Notes: generated from the sequence alone by a model not told the origin. Shown: positions 1-8,426, numbered from the stretch's first letter. The stretch: DNA of 64,000 nucleotides from JACVRN01 sp036403815 (GCA_036403815.1 DASWQH010000023.1:106950-170949); one strand, 5' to 3'. Numbers and translations are program-made.

Positions 1-251
1 ACAGTCTTGCCGCCCGGCGCGATTATCAAAATGGAATCGCCCTGTCCTACATCCAGCATGTGAACCTGTAATTCGTCACCGGAAGGCGGGGGCTGCGGTG
101 TGGGTTTGGGTTGCCGCTTCCACAAGATGCCCGCAATAAACAGTACGGCGATGACCGCGACAGCCAGTACCGTCAGGATAACGGCAAGCACTATACAGCC
201 GCGACGGACTTGCGCTTTGCGTTCATCATCAGGTGAAGGTCGAAAACTCAT
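1..251 (-). CDS. ComEC/Rec2-like metallo-beta-lactamase-fold hydrolase, N-terminal part (runs off the window)
   Basis: The reverse strand reads from an ATG at 251 to the window edge, giving 83 residues without a stop. The first 20 residues are charged, followed by one hydrophobic segment (about residues 20-42), a proline-rich linker and then the motif VHMLDVGQGDSILI, ending in APGGKTV. The MLDVGQGDS motif is the start of the extracellular hydrolase domain of the ComEC/Rec2 family. A single N-terminal membrane anchor points to the free-standing, membrane-tethered form rather than full ComEC. The zinc-binding HxHxDH motif would lie beyond the edge, so catalytic competence cannot be judged. No clear Shine-Dalgarno precedes the start. 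Confidence 0.75.
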   Translation of the reverse strand, partial: MSFRPSPDDERKAQVRRGCIVLAVILTVLAVAVIAVLFIAGILWKRQPKPTPQPPPSGDELQVHMLDVGQGDSILIIAPGGKT

Positions 252-367
252 ACAGGGTTCTTTGATTAAGACAAGCGAGGGGAAAATTTAGTAGTGGTAT
301 AGATGAAAGTTGAGCGTGATGCAAATTGTCGCTCAACGAAGCTACGCAGAAGATGCAGAGATAACAT

Positions 368-445
368 AGGTCAGTACCGCCTGCGTGAGCGGGCGGGTCT
401 CAAGCGCGGCTAATACCCGCCCGCTCACGCAGGCGGTACTGACCT
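368..445. repeat. Perfect 31-bp inverted repeat (palindrome type D, copy 1)
   Basis: Arms 368-398 and 415-445 are perfect reverse complements of 31 bp around a 16-bp loop, with the core GTACCGCCTGCGTGAGCGGG. A near-identical palindrome occurs at 36228-36303. The copy lies in the 243-bp gap between two leftward genes, in which I see no other gene. It may also act as a transcription barrier, but no T-run follows. Confidence 0.85.
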
Positions 446-494
446 GCTCTGCGCTTCCTTCGCTTTCCTTTTACTCAACCCACAATTGAAAACA

Positions 495-1445
495 TTATTC
501 CGATTCACTCGAATAGATGTACTTGTAAACCGGCTCTCCCTGAAGCGTCTCGTCTATTTCGGCGCGCATCTTCTCTTTACTGATTCCTTCGTGCGTTTTG
601 TACTCGCGATTGAAGAACGACCAGCCCTCGTCCAGTTTGCCCGCGTAGATGTATTTGAGCGTGACCTGAAGCACGGCGCTAAAATAGCGCTCGGTATAGA
701 CATCATCCTTGTCCAGGTTCCCCTGAGCTTTAAGAGTCTCAAGCTCTTTGATGTCCGTCTCAAGCCCTTCGAGGGCGTAAGACTGGAACCTGCGATTCGC
801 CGGACGGTATTCGCCCGCCTCTTTATCGTAAGCGAAAACCGCTTGCGGAAAAACAGAGGAGGCGTGCGACATGTGGAAATAATCAAAGGCCATGATCGAG
901 TGCTTGAACTCAAACGCCCCGTCCGCGTCAATGTCAACGGGCAACAGCATGTTTCCGGTTCCGTATTTTCCGTTATCGAAGAGCAGATGCGGGTTCGTCG
1001 TGGAAAGGTCATATATCCAGTAGGAGTAGCAGCAATGAGCGCCGCCTGAATATTGCTCCACGACCAACTGTTTCGACTCGTTGCCGGTGAAGGGAAAGAG
1101 GCCGAAGTTCGTCCATTCCTTATTCTCACCGTTGTCGAACTTTGCCAGCGTCTTAGTGCCCTTCTTCAGGGTCGCAAACCATACATCCTCTCCCCTGGCC
1201 TGAGCCTTTTCGATGACGTAGCCTTTGTAAGAGAGCCTGTCCTCTTTTGTATAAACTTTATCGAGCGCGCTGGTGTCGTCCTGTTGTTCGGCGGCGGAGA
1301 CGACCTGCGCTGTGACTAACGGGAGATCAGTCGAGGGGCGCTTGCCCGTTAAAAAGCGATGGCGGTATACCCAGAGGCTAGCCGGAGCAACCCCGAAAAC
1401 GAGCGTGAGGAGCGAGGTGGTCAAAAGAGCCTTACGACGATTCAT
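495..1445 (-). CDS. Exported hypothetical protein with a YSGGAHCCYSY motif
   Basis: A 316-residue protein starting at an ATG. Residues about 5-25 form a hydrophobic signal or anchor (LLTTSLLTLVFGVAPASLWV), so the rest is probably periplasmic. The middle part carries the motif QYSGGAHCCYSYWIYDL, followed by an acidic stretch VDIDADGAFEF that resembles the calcium-binding-like loops of FG-GAP or VCBS repeats. I recognise this motif only as recurring in uncharacterised exported bacterial proteins; no enzymatic function can be assigned. It stands alone, 127 bp downstream of purF on the same strand. Confidence 0.7.
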   Translation of the reverse strand: MNRRKALLTTSLLTLVFGVAPASLWVYRHRFLTGKRPSTDLPLVTAQVVSAAEQQDDTSALDKVYTKEDRLSYKGYVIEKAQARGEDVWFATLKKGTKTLAKFDNGENKEWTNFGLFPFTGNESKQLVVEQYSGGAHCCYSYWIYDLSTTNPHLLFDNGKYGTGNMLLPVDIDADGAFEFKHSIMAFDYFHMSHASSVFPQAVFAYDKEAGEYRPANRRFQSYALEGLETDIKELETLKAQGNLDKDDVYTERYFSAVLQVTLKYIYAGKLDEGWSFFNREYKTHEGISKEKMRAEIDETLQGEPVYKYIYSSESE

Positions 1446-1572
1446 CAGTTATGCTTTCCGTGCTGAACTTCCAGAATGTTTGTGTGTTCGCGCTCCACGG
1501 GGGAAATGCTCTTTTAGGAGCGGCAAAGCTTAGATGTCACAGGGGATGCGACGGATGTTTCGTACTCTCACT

Positions 1573-3000
1573 TTAATTATCCGAAGGCACAGGCTCGTGC
1601 TCACGCGCAAACTGCGTCTCTGCCTCGCGTGTGATGCGCGTTGGATAGCGCCCAGTCCAACAGGCCACGCAGGCCGAAGCGGGGTCAACGCCTGTGGCTT
1701 CGAGCATACCTTCAAGCGACAGGTAGCCGAGCGAATCCGCTTCTATGAAGCGACAAATCTCTTCGACGGACATCTGCGCGGCAATCAGATCGGACTTGTT
1801 CGGCGTGTCCACGCCGTAATAGCAGGGGCTTAAAGTCGGCGGGCAGCTGATGCGCATATGCACCTCGCGCGCTCCGGCCTCTCTGACCATACGGACTATC
1901 TTCTTGGAGGTCGTGCCGCGCACTATGGAATCGTCAATCAGGACTATGCTGCGGCCTTCTATCAGATGCCGCACGGGGTTCAGCTTGATGCGCACGCCGA
2001 AGGAGCGTATGGACTGCTTAGGCTCTATGAAGGTGCGGCCAACGTAGTGATTACGCACTAGACCCTGACGATAGTTGATGCCGCTTTGCGCGGCGTAGCC
2101 TATGGCCGCCGCCACGCCCGAATCCGGTACGGGCACGACTATGTCTGCGTCAGCCGGATGCTCAAGCGCAAGACGCTTGCCCATCTTGTGACGCGATTCG
2201 TTGACCGAGTGGCCGAAGATGACCGAATCGGGGCGCGCGAAATAGACGTGCTCGAAGATGCACATGGAATGCGTGCGCACAGGCAGTGGATGCGATGAAT
2301 GCAGCCCGTAGCGGTCAATGATAATCATCTCACCCGGCTCTACATCGCGCTCGTAGGTCGCGTCAATCAGATCGAAGGCGCAGGTTTCCGAAGCGACCAC
2401 CCAGGCGTCGTTCAGGCGACCGAGCGCCAAGGGGCGAAAGCCGCGCGGGTCGCGCACGGCGACCAGAGAGTCGGGCGTCAGGAAGAGCATGGAGAACGCG
2501 CCCTCTGTTTCGCACAGGACTTCTGGAATGGCTTCCGCGACTGTACGGGATTGAGAGCGTGCGATGCCGTGAAGCACGACTTCCGTATCGGATGTGGAGG
2601 AGAAGATTGCTCCGGCTCTCTCCAGCCTCTTTCGTTCTTCGGAAGCGAAGGGGAGATTGCCGTTGTGACAGACGGCAATCTGCCCGTGCTGGCAGGCGAC
2701 CAGAAAGGGCTGCGCTTCGCGTATGGAGACTTCGCCCGCGGTCGAGTAGCGAACGTGGCCTATGGCGCTTGCGCCGGGAAGGCTGTCGAGCGTCGCCTGA
2801 TCAAAGACATCCGAGACGAGTCCCATAGCGCGCTGTGAGCGCAACTCAATCCCGTCCGAAGAGACTATGCCGCAGGACTCCTGCCCGCGATGCTGCAAAG
2901 CGTAGAGTCCTAGGTAAGTCAGGCGCGCGGCCTCCGCGTGGCCGTAGATGCCGAACACGCCGCACTCATCACGAAACTTGTCAGGCTGTTGATTGCTCAA
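1573..3000 (-). CDS. purF: Amidophosphoribosyltransferase PurF
   Basis: Catalyses the first committed step of purine synthesis, transferring glutamine amide nitrogen to PRPP. The N-terminal glutaminase begins with the nucleophile in RDECGVFGIYGH, and the phosphoribosyl-binding loop reads VLIDDSIVRGTT near residue 355. Cysteines in SMCIFEH, SPCYYG and ACVAC fit the iron-sulphur ligands of the Bacillus-type enzyme. I prefer the TTG at 3000: it gives about 475 residues and a 12-residue propeptide (MSNQQPDKFRDE) before the catalytic Cys, close to the short propeptide of the Bacillus enzyme. An ATG at 3048 would give a 28-residue, cysteine-rich leader without a visible ribosome site. The propeptide must be removed to expose the N-terminal Cys. 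Confidence 0.95.
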   Translation of the reverse strand: MSNQQPDKFRDECGVFGIYGHAEAARLTYLGLYALQHRGQESCGIVSSDGIELRSQRAMGLVSDVFDQATLDSLPGASAIGHVRYSTAGEVSIREAQPFLVACQHGQIAVCHNGNLPFASEERKRLERAGAIFSSTSDTEVVLHGIARSQSRTVAEAIPEVLCETEGAFSMLFLTPDSLVAVRDPRGFRPLALGRLNDAWVVASETCAFDLIDATYERDVEPGEMIIIDRYGLHSSHPLPVRTHSMCIFEHVYFARPDSVIFGHSVNESRHKMGKRLALEHPADADIVVPVPDSGVAAAIGYAAQSGINYRQGLVRNHYVGRTFIEPKQSIRSFGVRIKLNPVRHLIEGRSIVLIDDSIVRGTTSKKIVRMVREAGAREVHMRISCPPTLSPCYYGVDTPNKSDLIAAQMSVEEICRFIEADSLGYLSLEGMLEATGVDPASACVACWTGRYPTRITREAETQFAREHEPVPSDN

Positions 3001-3100
3001 AGGGTTAACCGTTCTCCCACATCTGCTGCCGCACAAAGAGAGGCACATGAAAGTGTAACGTGACTATTCTAAAGTGAAAAGGCGAAAAGCAGAATGATGA

Positions 3101-3195
3101 ATGGGTGACGGGTGTCAGGTGCCGGGTATCGGCAAGAAAGGGAGAGCGTGATTTTCTTTTACCGGCACCTGTCACCTGACACCCGATACCCATTC
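3101..3195. repeat. Heptamer-armed hairpin (GGGTGAC/GGGTGTC units)
   Basis: The left arm (about 3101-3132) is a run of imperfect 7-mers, GGGTGAC GGGTGTC AGGTGCC GGGTATC. The right arm (about 3162-3195) is its reverse complement, across a 30-bp loop. It lies between divergent purF and the glutaredoxin-like gene, so it may sit within both leaders. A hairpin with the same unit occurs at 8427-8499. Confidence 0.8.
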
Positions 3196-3238
3196 CGCTA
3201 TCATGTGCGAAAACTTTGAGAGCGGAGGAACCGGGGGA

Positions 3239-3490
3239 ATGAGCAAGATAAAAGTTTACGGGGCGGACTGGTGCGGGGATACGAAGCGCACTCTACGGCA
3301 TCTGGACGAGTTGGGCGTGGATTACGATTACATCAACATAGAGCAGGATGAAGAGGCTGCGCGCTGGGTCAGGGAACAGAACGAGGGCAAAGAGCGTAAA
3401 CCGACTGTGCAGATAAACGGGCGCGTGCTCTCTGAGCCAGGCAATGAGGAACTGGACGCAGCCCTTCAAGGGATGAGGGCGGAGGGATGA
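3239..3490 (+). CDS. Glutaredoxin-like monothiol protein
   Basis: An 83-residue thioredoxin-fold protein beginning MSKIKVYGADWCGDTKRT. The active site is Cys12-Gly-Asp-Thr, so the second cysteine of a CxxC pair is missing. The rest keeps the glutaredoxin pattern: a strand with the active Cys, a helix, the YINIEQDEEA strand, the cis-Pro segment RKPTVQINGR and a final helix. The ATG at 3239 is preferred because GGAGG lies 9-13 bp upstream and the glutaredoxin fold starts directly after it; a longer in-frame version from 3203 adds 12 unlikely residues. The last codons run into a GGGATGA heptamer repeat. Its partner and substrate are unknown. Confidence 0.8.
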   Translation: MSKIKVYGADWCGDTKRTLRHLDELGVDYDYINIEQDEEAARWVREQNEGKERKPTVQINGRVLSEPGNEELDAALQGMRAEG

Positions 3491-3592
3491 GGGATGAAGT
3501 CGAGGACAAAGCTTCGCTTTGATTCTTTTAATTTGATTCACGCCGTAGGCGTGTCCAAAACTTCATCCCTCATCCCTCATCCCTCATCCTTA
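3471..3592. repeat. Heptamer-armed hairpin (GGGATGA units)
   Basis: GGGATGA units, the last ones overlapping the stop of the preceding gene, form the left arm (to about 3500). CATCCCT repeated four times (3561-3591) forms the right arm. The loop of about 60 bp contains a smaller palindromic stretch. The same unit, with different flanks, recurs at 27400-27513. Confidence 0.8.
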
Positions 3593-3672
3593 GCTTTTAT
3601 GCTTTGCCTGTTTCTTCATACGGATGATAGATTCTTTGTTGAACGCCTCCTTTGAATGGACTCTTTAAGTAA

Positions 3673-4185
3673 GTGAACACATCAGGTCTCGCCTACCAGA
3701 CTGCAATCGTTTTGATGAGAATCGCGCTCGTGCTGGCGCTCGTCGGCGCAGGATGGAGCGTGTATCGCAGGCTTCCCGCAGATGAATATGCTCCGAGCGG
3801 CGCTGGGGGAAACGCGAATACTACTGCGCTCTCTATACAGTTGCTCCTGTCGCCTGAAGATGCGGGCGCACCCTTGAGTGTTCCGGTGGAGCTTTATCCT
3901 GTGGACATCGCGGCGGTCAGGCGTGAGTATGCTTCCGAGCCGCGACCCGGTCTTCGCTTCGACGAGTTTCTCAAGCGGCGTATGCGCGGGCGCACGCCCC
4001 TTGAGGCACAGCTTAACCAGCAGGGACAGGCGACCATTAACATCACGCCCGGCAAGTGGTGGCTACACGTCGTGCTCGCAGGCCAACATAATGTAGAGTG
4101 GCGTCTGCCCATCAACGTCTACGGGCGCACGCAGACCATCCAGCTCACTTCTGAAAACGCCTACGCGCGCACGAAGACATTTTGA
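3673..4185 (+). CDS. Membrane-anchored hypothetical protein
   Basis: A 170-residue protein from a GTG start. Residues about 10-30 (TAIVLMRIALVLALVGAGWS) form one membrane anchor; the remainder looks like a beta-rich extracytoplasmic domain with the segment PGKWWLHVVLAGQHNVEWRL. No family was recognised. It lies between two heptamer-repeat hairpins and is followed by the dehydrogenase on the same strand. The start is uncertain, as there is no obvious ribosome site. Confidence 0.6.
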   Translation: MNTSGLAYQTAIVLMRIALVLALVGAGWSVYRRLPADEYAPSGAGGNANTTALSIQLLLSPEDAGAPLSVPVELYPVDIAAVRREYASEPRPGLRFDEFLKRRMRGRTPLEAQLNQQGQATINITPGKWWLHVVLAGQHNVEWRLPINVYGRTQTIQLTSENAYARTKTF

Positions 4186-4188
4186 AAG

Positions 4189-4268
4189 CAGAGGTCAGAG
4201 GCCAGAGGTTAGAGGTCAGTCGTTGACTCTCTTTTTACTAACCTCTGACCTCTAACCTCTAGCCTCTA
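4189..4268. repeat. Heptamer-armed hairpin (AGAGGTC units)
   Basis: Left arm 4189-4219 reads as AGAGGTC AGAGGCC AGAGGTT AGAGGTC. Right arm 4237-4268 is the reverse complement, with a 17-bp loop. It fills the gap between two rightward genes and ends 5 bp before the next ATG, so it displaces any Shine-Dalgarno there. A related unit occurs at 61977-62036. Confidence 0.85.
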
Positions 4269-4273
4269 TTTTT

Positions 4274-5236
4274 ATGAAAGCGTTGAGATACGAAAACGGT
4301 CGGCTTGCGGTGGCTGAGGTTGCCGAAGCCTTGGATGAAAGGGAAGCGGTGGTGCGCGTTACCCTTTCGGGCATCTGTAATACGGATGTGGAGATTGTGC
4401 GCGGGTATGCAGGGTTTGAAGGAACAATCGGGCATGAGTTTGTGGGCGTCGTGGAGAGCGCGCCCGGTGCGCCTCATCTGTTGGGTAAGCGTGTGGTCGG
4501 AGAGATCAACGCAGGCTGTGGGCTATGCGAATTGTGTCGCGGCGGGGATGCGCGGCATTGCCTTACACGTACGGTGCTAGGCATCGTCGGACGCGACGGC
4601 GCGCATGCGGAAGCTTTAAGACTTCCGGTTGTGAATCTTCTATGTGTGCCTGATAGTGTGCCGGATGAGCGAGCAGTCTTCGCCGAACCGCTGGCGGCAG
4701 CATGGGGAATCACTGAGCGCGTCACCATTGATAACCGGACGCGCGTGGCCGTCATAGGCGACGGCAAGCTGGGGCTGCTGTGCGCGCAGGCTCTCAGCTT
4801 AGCCACGCCCGCGCGCCTTGTTCTCATAGGCAAGCACAGGAACAAGCTGGACATAGCGGCGCGGCGCGGCATCGAAACCGCCACGCTCGAAGACGTGCAA
4901 GGTAGTTGGGCGCGCGAGTTTGATGTAGTCGTGGAAGCTTCGGGTTCGGAGAGCGGCTTTGCGTTGGCGCTCTCTATCCTGCGCCCTCGCGGCACGCTCG
5001 TGCTCAAGTCAACATTTCACGGCGAGACGCGTGTCGCGGCTGCGCGCATTGTCGTGGACGAAATCAGCGTCGTCGGCTCGCGCTGCGGTCGCTTTGCCCC
5101 GGCGCTTGAATTGCTCGGACGCGGCGAGATTGATGTCGAGAGCTTAATCAGCGAAGAATATTCTTTGGCCGAAGGCGTGCGTGCTATGGAACGCGCCACA
5201 GCCCCAGGCGTCATCAAAGTCTTATTAAGACCGTAA
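4274..5236 (+). CDS. Zinc-dependent medium-chain alcohol/polyol dehydrogenase
   Basis: A 320-residue MDR-superfamily oxidoreductase. The catalytic zinc ligands are visible as Cys35 (SGICNTD) and His54-Glu55 (TIGHEF). The structural-zinc lobe is the four-cysteine loop C82/C85/C88/C96 (CGLCELCRGGDARHC). The nucleotide-binding turn is GDGKLG at 162-167, after VAVI. The protein is somewhat shorter than the usual 340-350 residues. The substrate cannot be read from sequence; threonine, sorbitol or simple alcohols are all possible for this subgroup. The start follows directly on a heptamer-repeat hairpin. Confidence 0.85.
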   Translation: MKALRYENGRLAVAEVAEALDEREAVVRVTLSGICNTDVEIVRGYAGFEGTIGHEFVGVVESAPGAPHLLGKRVVGEINAGCGLCELCRGGDARHCLTRTVLGIVGRDGAHAEALRLPVVNLLCVPDSVPDERAVFAEPLAAAWGITERVTIDNRTRVAVIGDGKLGLLCAQALSLATPARLVLIGKHRNKLDIAARRGIETATLEDVQGSWAREFDVVVEASGSESGFALALSILRPRGTLVLKSTFHGETRVAAARIVVDEISVVGSRCGRFAPALELLGRGEIDVESLISEEYSLAEGVRAMERATAPGVIKVLLRP

Positions 5237-5239
5237 AGC

Positions 5240-5331
5240 AGTCAGCAATCAGCAGTCAGCGTTCAGCAATCAAACGCAATGTATCTGCGTTATGCCTTGC
5301 GCCGCCTTCTCTTGCTGATTGCTGATTGCTT
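5240..5331. repeat. Heptamer-armed hairpin (CAGCAAT units)
   Basis: Left arm (5240-5272) is built of CAGCAAT CAGCAGT CAGCGTT CAGCAAT. Right arm (5312-5331) contains ATTGCTG repeats that pair with it. The loop of about 40 bp holds no gene. The repeat ends 2 bp before the ATG of the EamA transporter. Confidence 0.8.
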
Positions 5332-5333
5332 CT

Positions 5334-6347
5334 ATGAGATTCAAAGGAAACTTGGGGGCAGATGGAGCGCTCGTGTTGACGACGCTCATCTGGGGTTCGA
5401 CCTTTGTCATCGCCAAAGACATTTTGGAGCGGTGGCCGCCCGTCGCTTACATCACGATTCGTTTCGTTCTGGCTTCAATCGCCCTCCTACTGCTTTTCCC
5501 TAAACTGACCTTGCAGGCGCGTCGAGTCGAGTGGAAGGCCGGAGCGACGCTGGGGCTTCTGATGGGAGGAGGCTTCGCGCTACAGGCCGTCGGGCAGGTG
5601 TACACGACGCCCTCAAAATCAGCTTTCGTGACGGGATTGACCACGCCGCTCGTGCCGTTCGTCGCTCTTCTACTCTTACGTGTACGGCCTAATCTTGAAA
5701 ATCTGATTGGCGTCACGCTGGCCTCCATCGGCGGGCTGCTGATTCTAGCGCCGCAAGGCTCTGAGCCTATGAACACGGGCGACCTTTTGACGCTCTGCGC
5801 GACCACGCTCTTTGCCGCGCACATCACCTTGATGAGCGCCTACGCGCGCGAGATTGATGTCAGACAGTTGACCGTCCTGCAAATTACTTCCGCAGCGATT
5901 CTCTTCATCGTCGTGTGGGCAGCACTGCGCGCTACGGGTGCCTTGGTCTCCGAAAGCTCGCTGCCGGGATTTATAGCGCGCGAGACTGCACAGCTTGTCT
6001 GGACGGAGCGCGTCGTGTGGCAGATAGTTTTTCTGGCGATGATCGCAACCGTCATCACCTTTCTGCTGTGGACGTGGGGACAGGCGAAGGTTTCGGCCAC
6101 GCACGCGGCCATCATCTTCAGCCTTGAGCCTGTCTTCGCCACCATCTTTGCCGTCGCCGTGCGCGGCGCGAACGAATGGATGGGGCGTCGCGGAAACCTA
6201 GGCGCAGCGCTCATCCTCGCGGGCGTCATCGTCTCGGAGATTCATCTGACGCGAAGACGACCGGGTAAGACCGGACGTGAAGAAGTAGAAGAAGAGCAGG
6301 ACGTGAGCATAGATGAAGAGATGGCGGAAGAGGGCGATAATCGTTGA
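5334..6347 (+). CDS. EamA-family (DMT superfamily) transporter
   Basis: A 337-residue integral membrane protein with about ten hydrophobic segments in two homologous halves, the EamA layout of drug/metabolite exporters. The first half carries LTTLIWGSTFVIAKD and PFVALLLL; the second half ends with AAIIFSLEPVFATIFA, which matches the conserved SLEPV-type motif of the second EamA repeat. A charged C-terminal tail (about 40 residues, rich in Glu) follows the last helix. The ATG at 5334 is chosen because the only earlier in-frame start, a TTG at 5319, lies inside the hairpin repeat. Substrate unknown. Confidence 0.85.
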   Translation: MRFKGNLGADGALVLTTLIWGSTFVIAKDILERWPPVAYITIRFVLASIALLLLFPKLTLQARRVEWKAGATLGLLMGGGFALQAVGQVYTTPSKSAFVTGLTTPLVPFVALLLLRVRPNLENLIGVTLASIGGLLILAPQGSEPMNTGDLLTLCATTLFAAHITLMSAYAREIDVRQLTVLQITSAAILFIVVWAALRATGALVSESSLPGFIARETAQLVWTERVVWQIVFLAMIATVITFLLWTWGQAKVSATHAAIIFSLEPVFATIFAVAVRGANEWMGRRGNLGAALILAGVIVSEIHLTRRRPGKTGREEVEEEQDVSIDEEMAEEGDNR

Positions 6348-6394
6348 CTTCATCATCCTTGATATTTTGAGAGCTATTTCGCTACTATGAAACC

Positions 6395-6607
6395 ATGAAA
6401 GAGTCTGTTATCACCTCATCTCCTGATATTATGAGCGGTGCTCCGGTGTTTGCAGGGACAAGAGTGCCTGTTCAAATCCTGATGGATCACCTCAAGGCCG
6501 GAGAATCTATAGATGATTTCCTGTCGGGATTCCCTACCGTTAGAAGAGAGCAGGTCATAGCTTTTCTGGAAGAGGCCGAAGAGCAAATCCCCAAGATGGT
6601 AGTCTGA
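6395..6607 (+). CDS. DUF433 family protein (antitoxin-like)
   Basis: A complete 70-residue DUF433 protein with the family hallmarks SGAPVFAGTRVPVQILMDHL, followed by an IDDFLSGFP helix and REQVIAFLEEA. DUF433 proteins are winged-helix-like and usually precede a DUF5615 PIN-like nuclease gene, forming a VapBC-type toxin-antitoxin pair. Here the partner is missing: one base after the stop a GTG opens a six-codon frame that stops at once (see 6609-6626). It is therefore an orphan antitoxin-like gene. Confidence 0.85.
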   Translation: MKESVITSSPDIMSGAPVFAGTRVPVQILMDHLKAGESIDDFLSGFPTVRREQVIAFLEEAEEQIPKMVV

Positions 6608-6608
6608 A

Positions 6609-6626
6609 GTGAAACTCCTTGGTTAA
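6609..6626 (+). pseudogene. Possible vestige of the start of a DUF5615 toxin gene
   Basis: One base after the DUF433 stop, GTG AAA CTC CTT GGT TAA encodes MKLLG and a stop. DUF5615 toxins typically begin with MKxLLDE and follow DUF433 at this spacing. The position and first residues fit a toxin gene lost just after its start, but six codons are too few to prove it. Confidence 0.25.
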
Positions 6627-6812
6627 AATCTAATCGTTAATTCCGCAACTTCTCTTGCTTCGCTTCTTTACGCTTGCCTGTTTATTTCGTTATACTTGAT
6701 TCCTTCTCTTCTCGTGCGATCGGCTGAACAACTTTTTGGCGCACGGGCAATTGGCATCACCCCTCGTGTTGATGCTATGTCTTGGGTCTTCCTTTTGAGG
6801 TGGTAGCGTTTT

Positions 6813-8423
6813 ATGCAAGAGCTTTCCAAGGATCAAATGAGCGCGGCGGAGAAGTTGATGCTGCGCAGGCTGCGTGTCTGGATTGTGGCGCTGGCTGTGG
6901 CCTGCGTGGTGGCAGGGATGGGCATCGGCGCTATCTTGTCGGGTCGCTCGGCAGTCGCGCAGAACGAGGCGCAGATTGCGCGTGCGCCCGAAGCCCTCTC
7001 CGCTTCGTTTGCGGAGATAGCCAAGCGCGTAGAGTCTGCGGTCGTCAACATTGATACGAAGACGGCTGCGCCCGAAATCGCGGAGAATGATGAAGACGAA
7101 AAGGGCAGCCAGCCGATGGATCGCTCGCTCCTGGACATGCTGCGCCGCCAGCGCAGACCCACGCGCGGCGTAGGCTCCGGCTTCATAGTTGACCCCAAGG
7201 GCTACATCCTGACCAACCAGCACGTCGTGCAGGGCGCAACGCGCATTAGCGTTCGCCTACAATCAGGCGAGCAGTATATAGGCCGCGTCGTAGGCATTGA
7301 TGAAGAGACTGATCTGGCCGTGCTGAAGGTTGACGCAGGAAAAGATTTGCCTGCGATTAAGCTCGGAGACTCAAACTCGGTTGAAGTCGGCGACTGGGTG
7401 CTGGCTATCGGCTCGCCCTTTGGCTTGGAGCAGACCGTGACCGCGGGCATCATCTCCAAGAAGGAGCGCCAGCCCTACCCGCAGGCAAACTTCCAGCAGT
7501 TCATACAGACGGACGCGGCGATTAATCGCGGAAACAGCGGCGGCCCGCTCGTCAACATGCGCGGCGAAGTCATAGGCATCAACTCGCAGATTGCCACCTC
7601 GACAGGTGATTACAACGGCATAGGCTTCGCCCTTCCTTCTAACGAAGCGAACTTCGTTTACAAGCAGATTATTACCAAGGGCAAGGTGAGTCGCGGATAC
7701 CTTGGCATCCTGCTTGATTCCGTGCAGCCGGAGTTTGCGCGCGTCTATGGATTGCCGGAAGCCAAGGGCGTCATCGTCACGGACGTGCGCGACACGCAAG
7801 GCCCTGCGGCCAAAGCGGGCATTCTAGCCAACGACATCATCACGGAGTTCAACGGCCAGCAGGTCACAAACTCGCAGGATTTAATCAACAAGGTCGCCGC
7901 AACTCCAGTAGGACAGACGGTGCCCGTCACCCTCTTGCGCGACACCGGAGCCAAGCAGCTTGAGCGCCGCACGGTCAACGTCACCATAGGCGAACGCCCG
8001 CGCGCACTCGCGCCTGCTTCAGACCCGGATGAGGACGAGCCGCCTCCGTCCTCAAAGGGCAAGGAGGGAGCGCAGGGCAGCAGCAGCGGTGGCGGCGGCT
8101 TACGCTTGGGCGTGACACTTCAGGAGTTGACGCCGGAGACTACTGCCGAATTGAATTTGACGGGCGTGCGCGGGCTTCTCATCAAGGAGATTGACCCGAA
8201 CGGGATTATTGCAGACGTACGCTCGCCCGGCAGCGGCACACCCCAACTCATACAGGGCGATGTGATCTTGAAAATCAATCGCACGCCCGTGACGACGCTG
8301 GCTGAATTTCAGCGCGTCGTCGCCGGTCTCAAACCCGGCGATGCCATCGTCATGAATGTCGCACGCTCCAATCGCAGCCTTGAGCGCGTCATACAGTTCG
8401 TAGTTCAGTTCACATACCAATAA
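6813..8423 (+). CDS. HtrA/DegP-type serine protease with two PDZ domains
   Basis: A 536-residue periplasmic quality-control protease. One membrane anchor or uncleaved signal lies at residues 22-44. The S1C trypsin-like domain carries the triad His137 (TNQHVV), Asp167 (ETDLAVLK) and Ser242 (RGNSGGP). PDZ1 follows (SRGYLGILLDSV to about residue 390); an acidic, proline-, serine- and glycine-rich linker (about 400-430) leads to PDZ2, which starts LRLGVTLQEL and ends near the C-terminus. A GAGGTGG sequence precedes the ATG. A TATACT box at 6691-6696 could be the -10 of its promoter, but the -35 is poor. It would degrade or chaperone misfolded envelope proteins. Confidence 0.92.
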   Translation: MQELSKDQMSAAEKLMLRRLRVWIVALAVACVVAGMGIGAILSGRSAVAQNEAQIARAPEALSASFAEIAKRVESAVVNIDTKTAAPEIAENDEDEKGSQPMDRSLLDMLRRQRRPTRGVGSGFIVDPKGYILTNQHVVQGATRISVRLQSGEQYIGRVVGIDEETDLAVLKVDAGKDLPAIKLGDSNSVEVGDWVLAIGSPFGLEQTVTAGIISKKERQPYPQANFQQFIQTDAAINRGNSGGPLVNMRGEVIGINSQIATSTGDYNGIGFALPSNEANFVYKQIITKGKVSRGYLGILLDSVQPEFARVYGLPEAKGVIVTDVRDTQGPAAKAGILANDIITEFNGQQVTNSQDLINKVAATPVGQTVPVTLLRDTGAKQLERRTVNVTIGERPRALAPASDPDEDEPPPSSKGKEGAQGSSSGGGGLRLGVTLQELTPETTAELNLTGVRGLLIKEIDPNGIIADVRSPGSGTPQLIQGDVILKINRTPVTTLAEFQRVVAGLKPGDAIVMNVARSNRSLERVIQFVVQFTYQ

Positions 8424-8426
8424 GGC

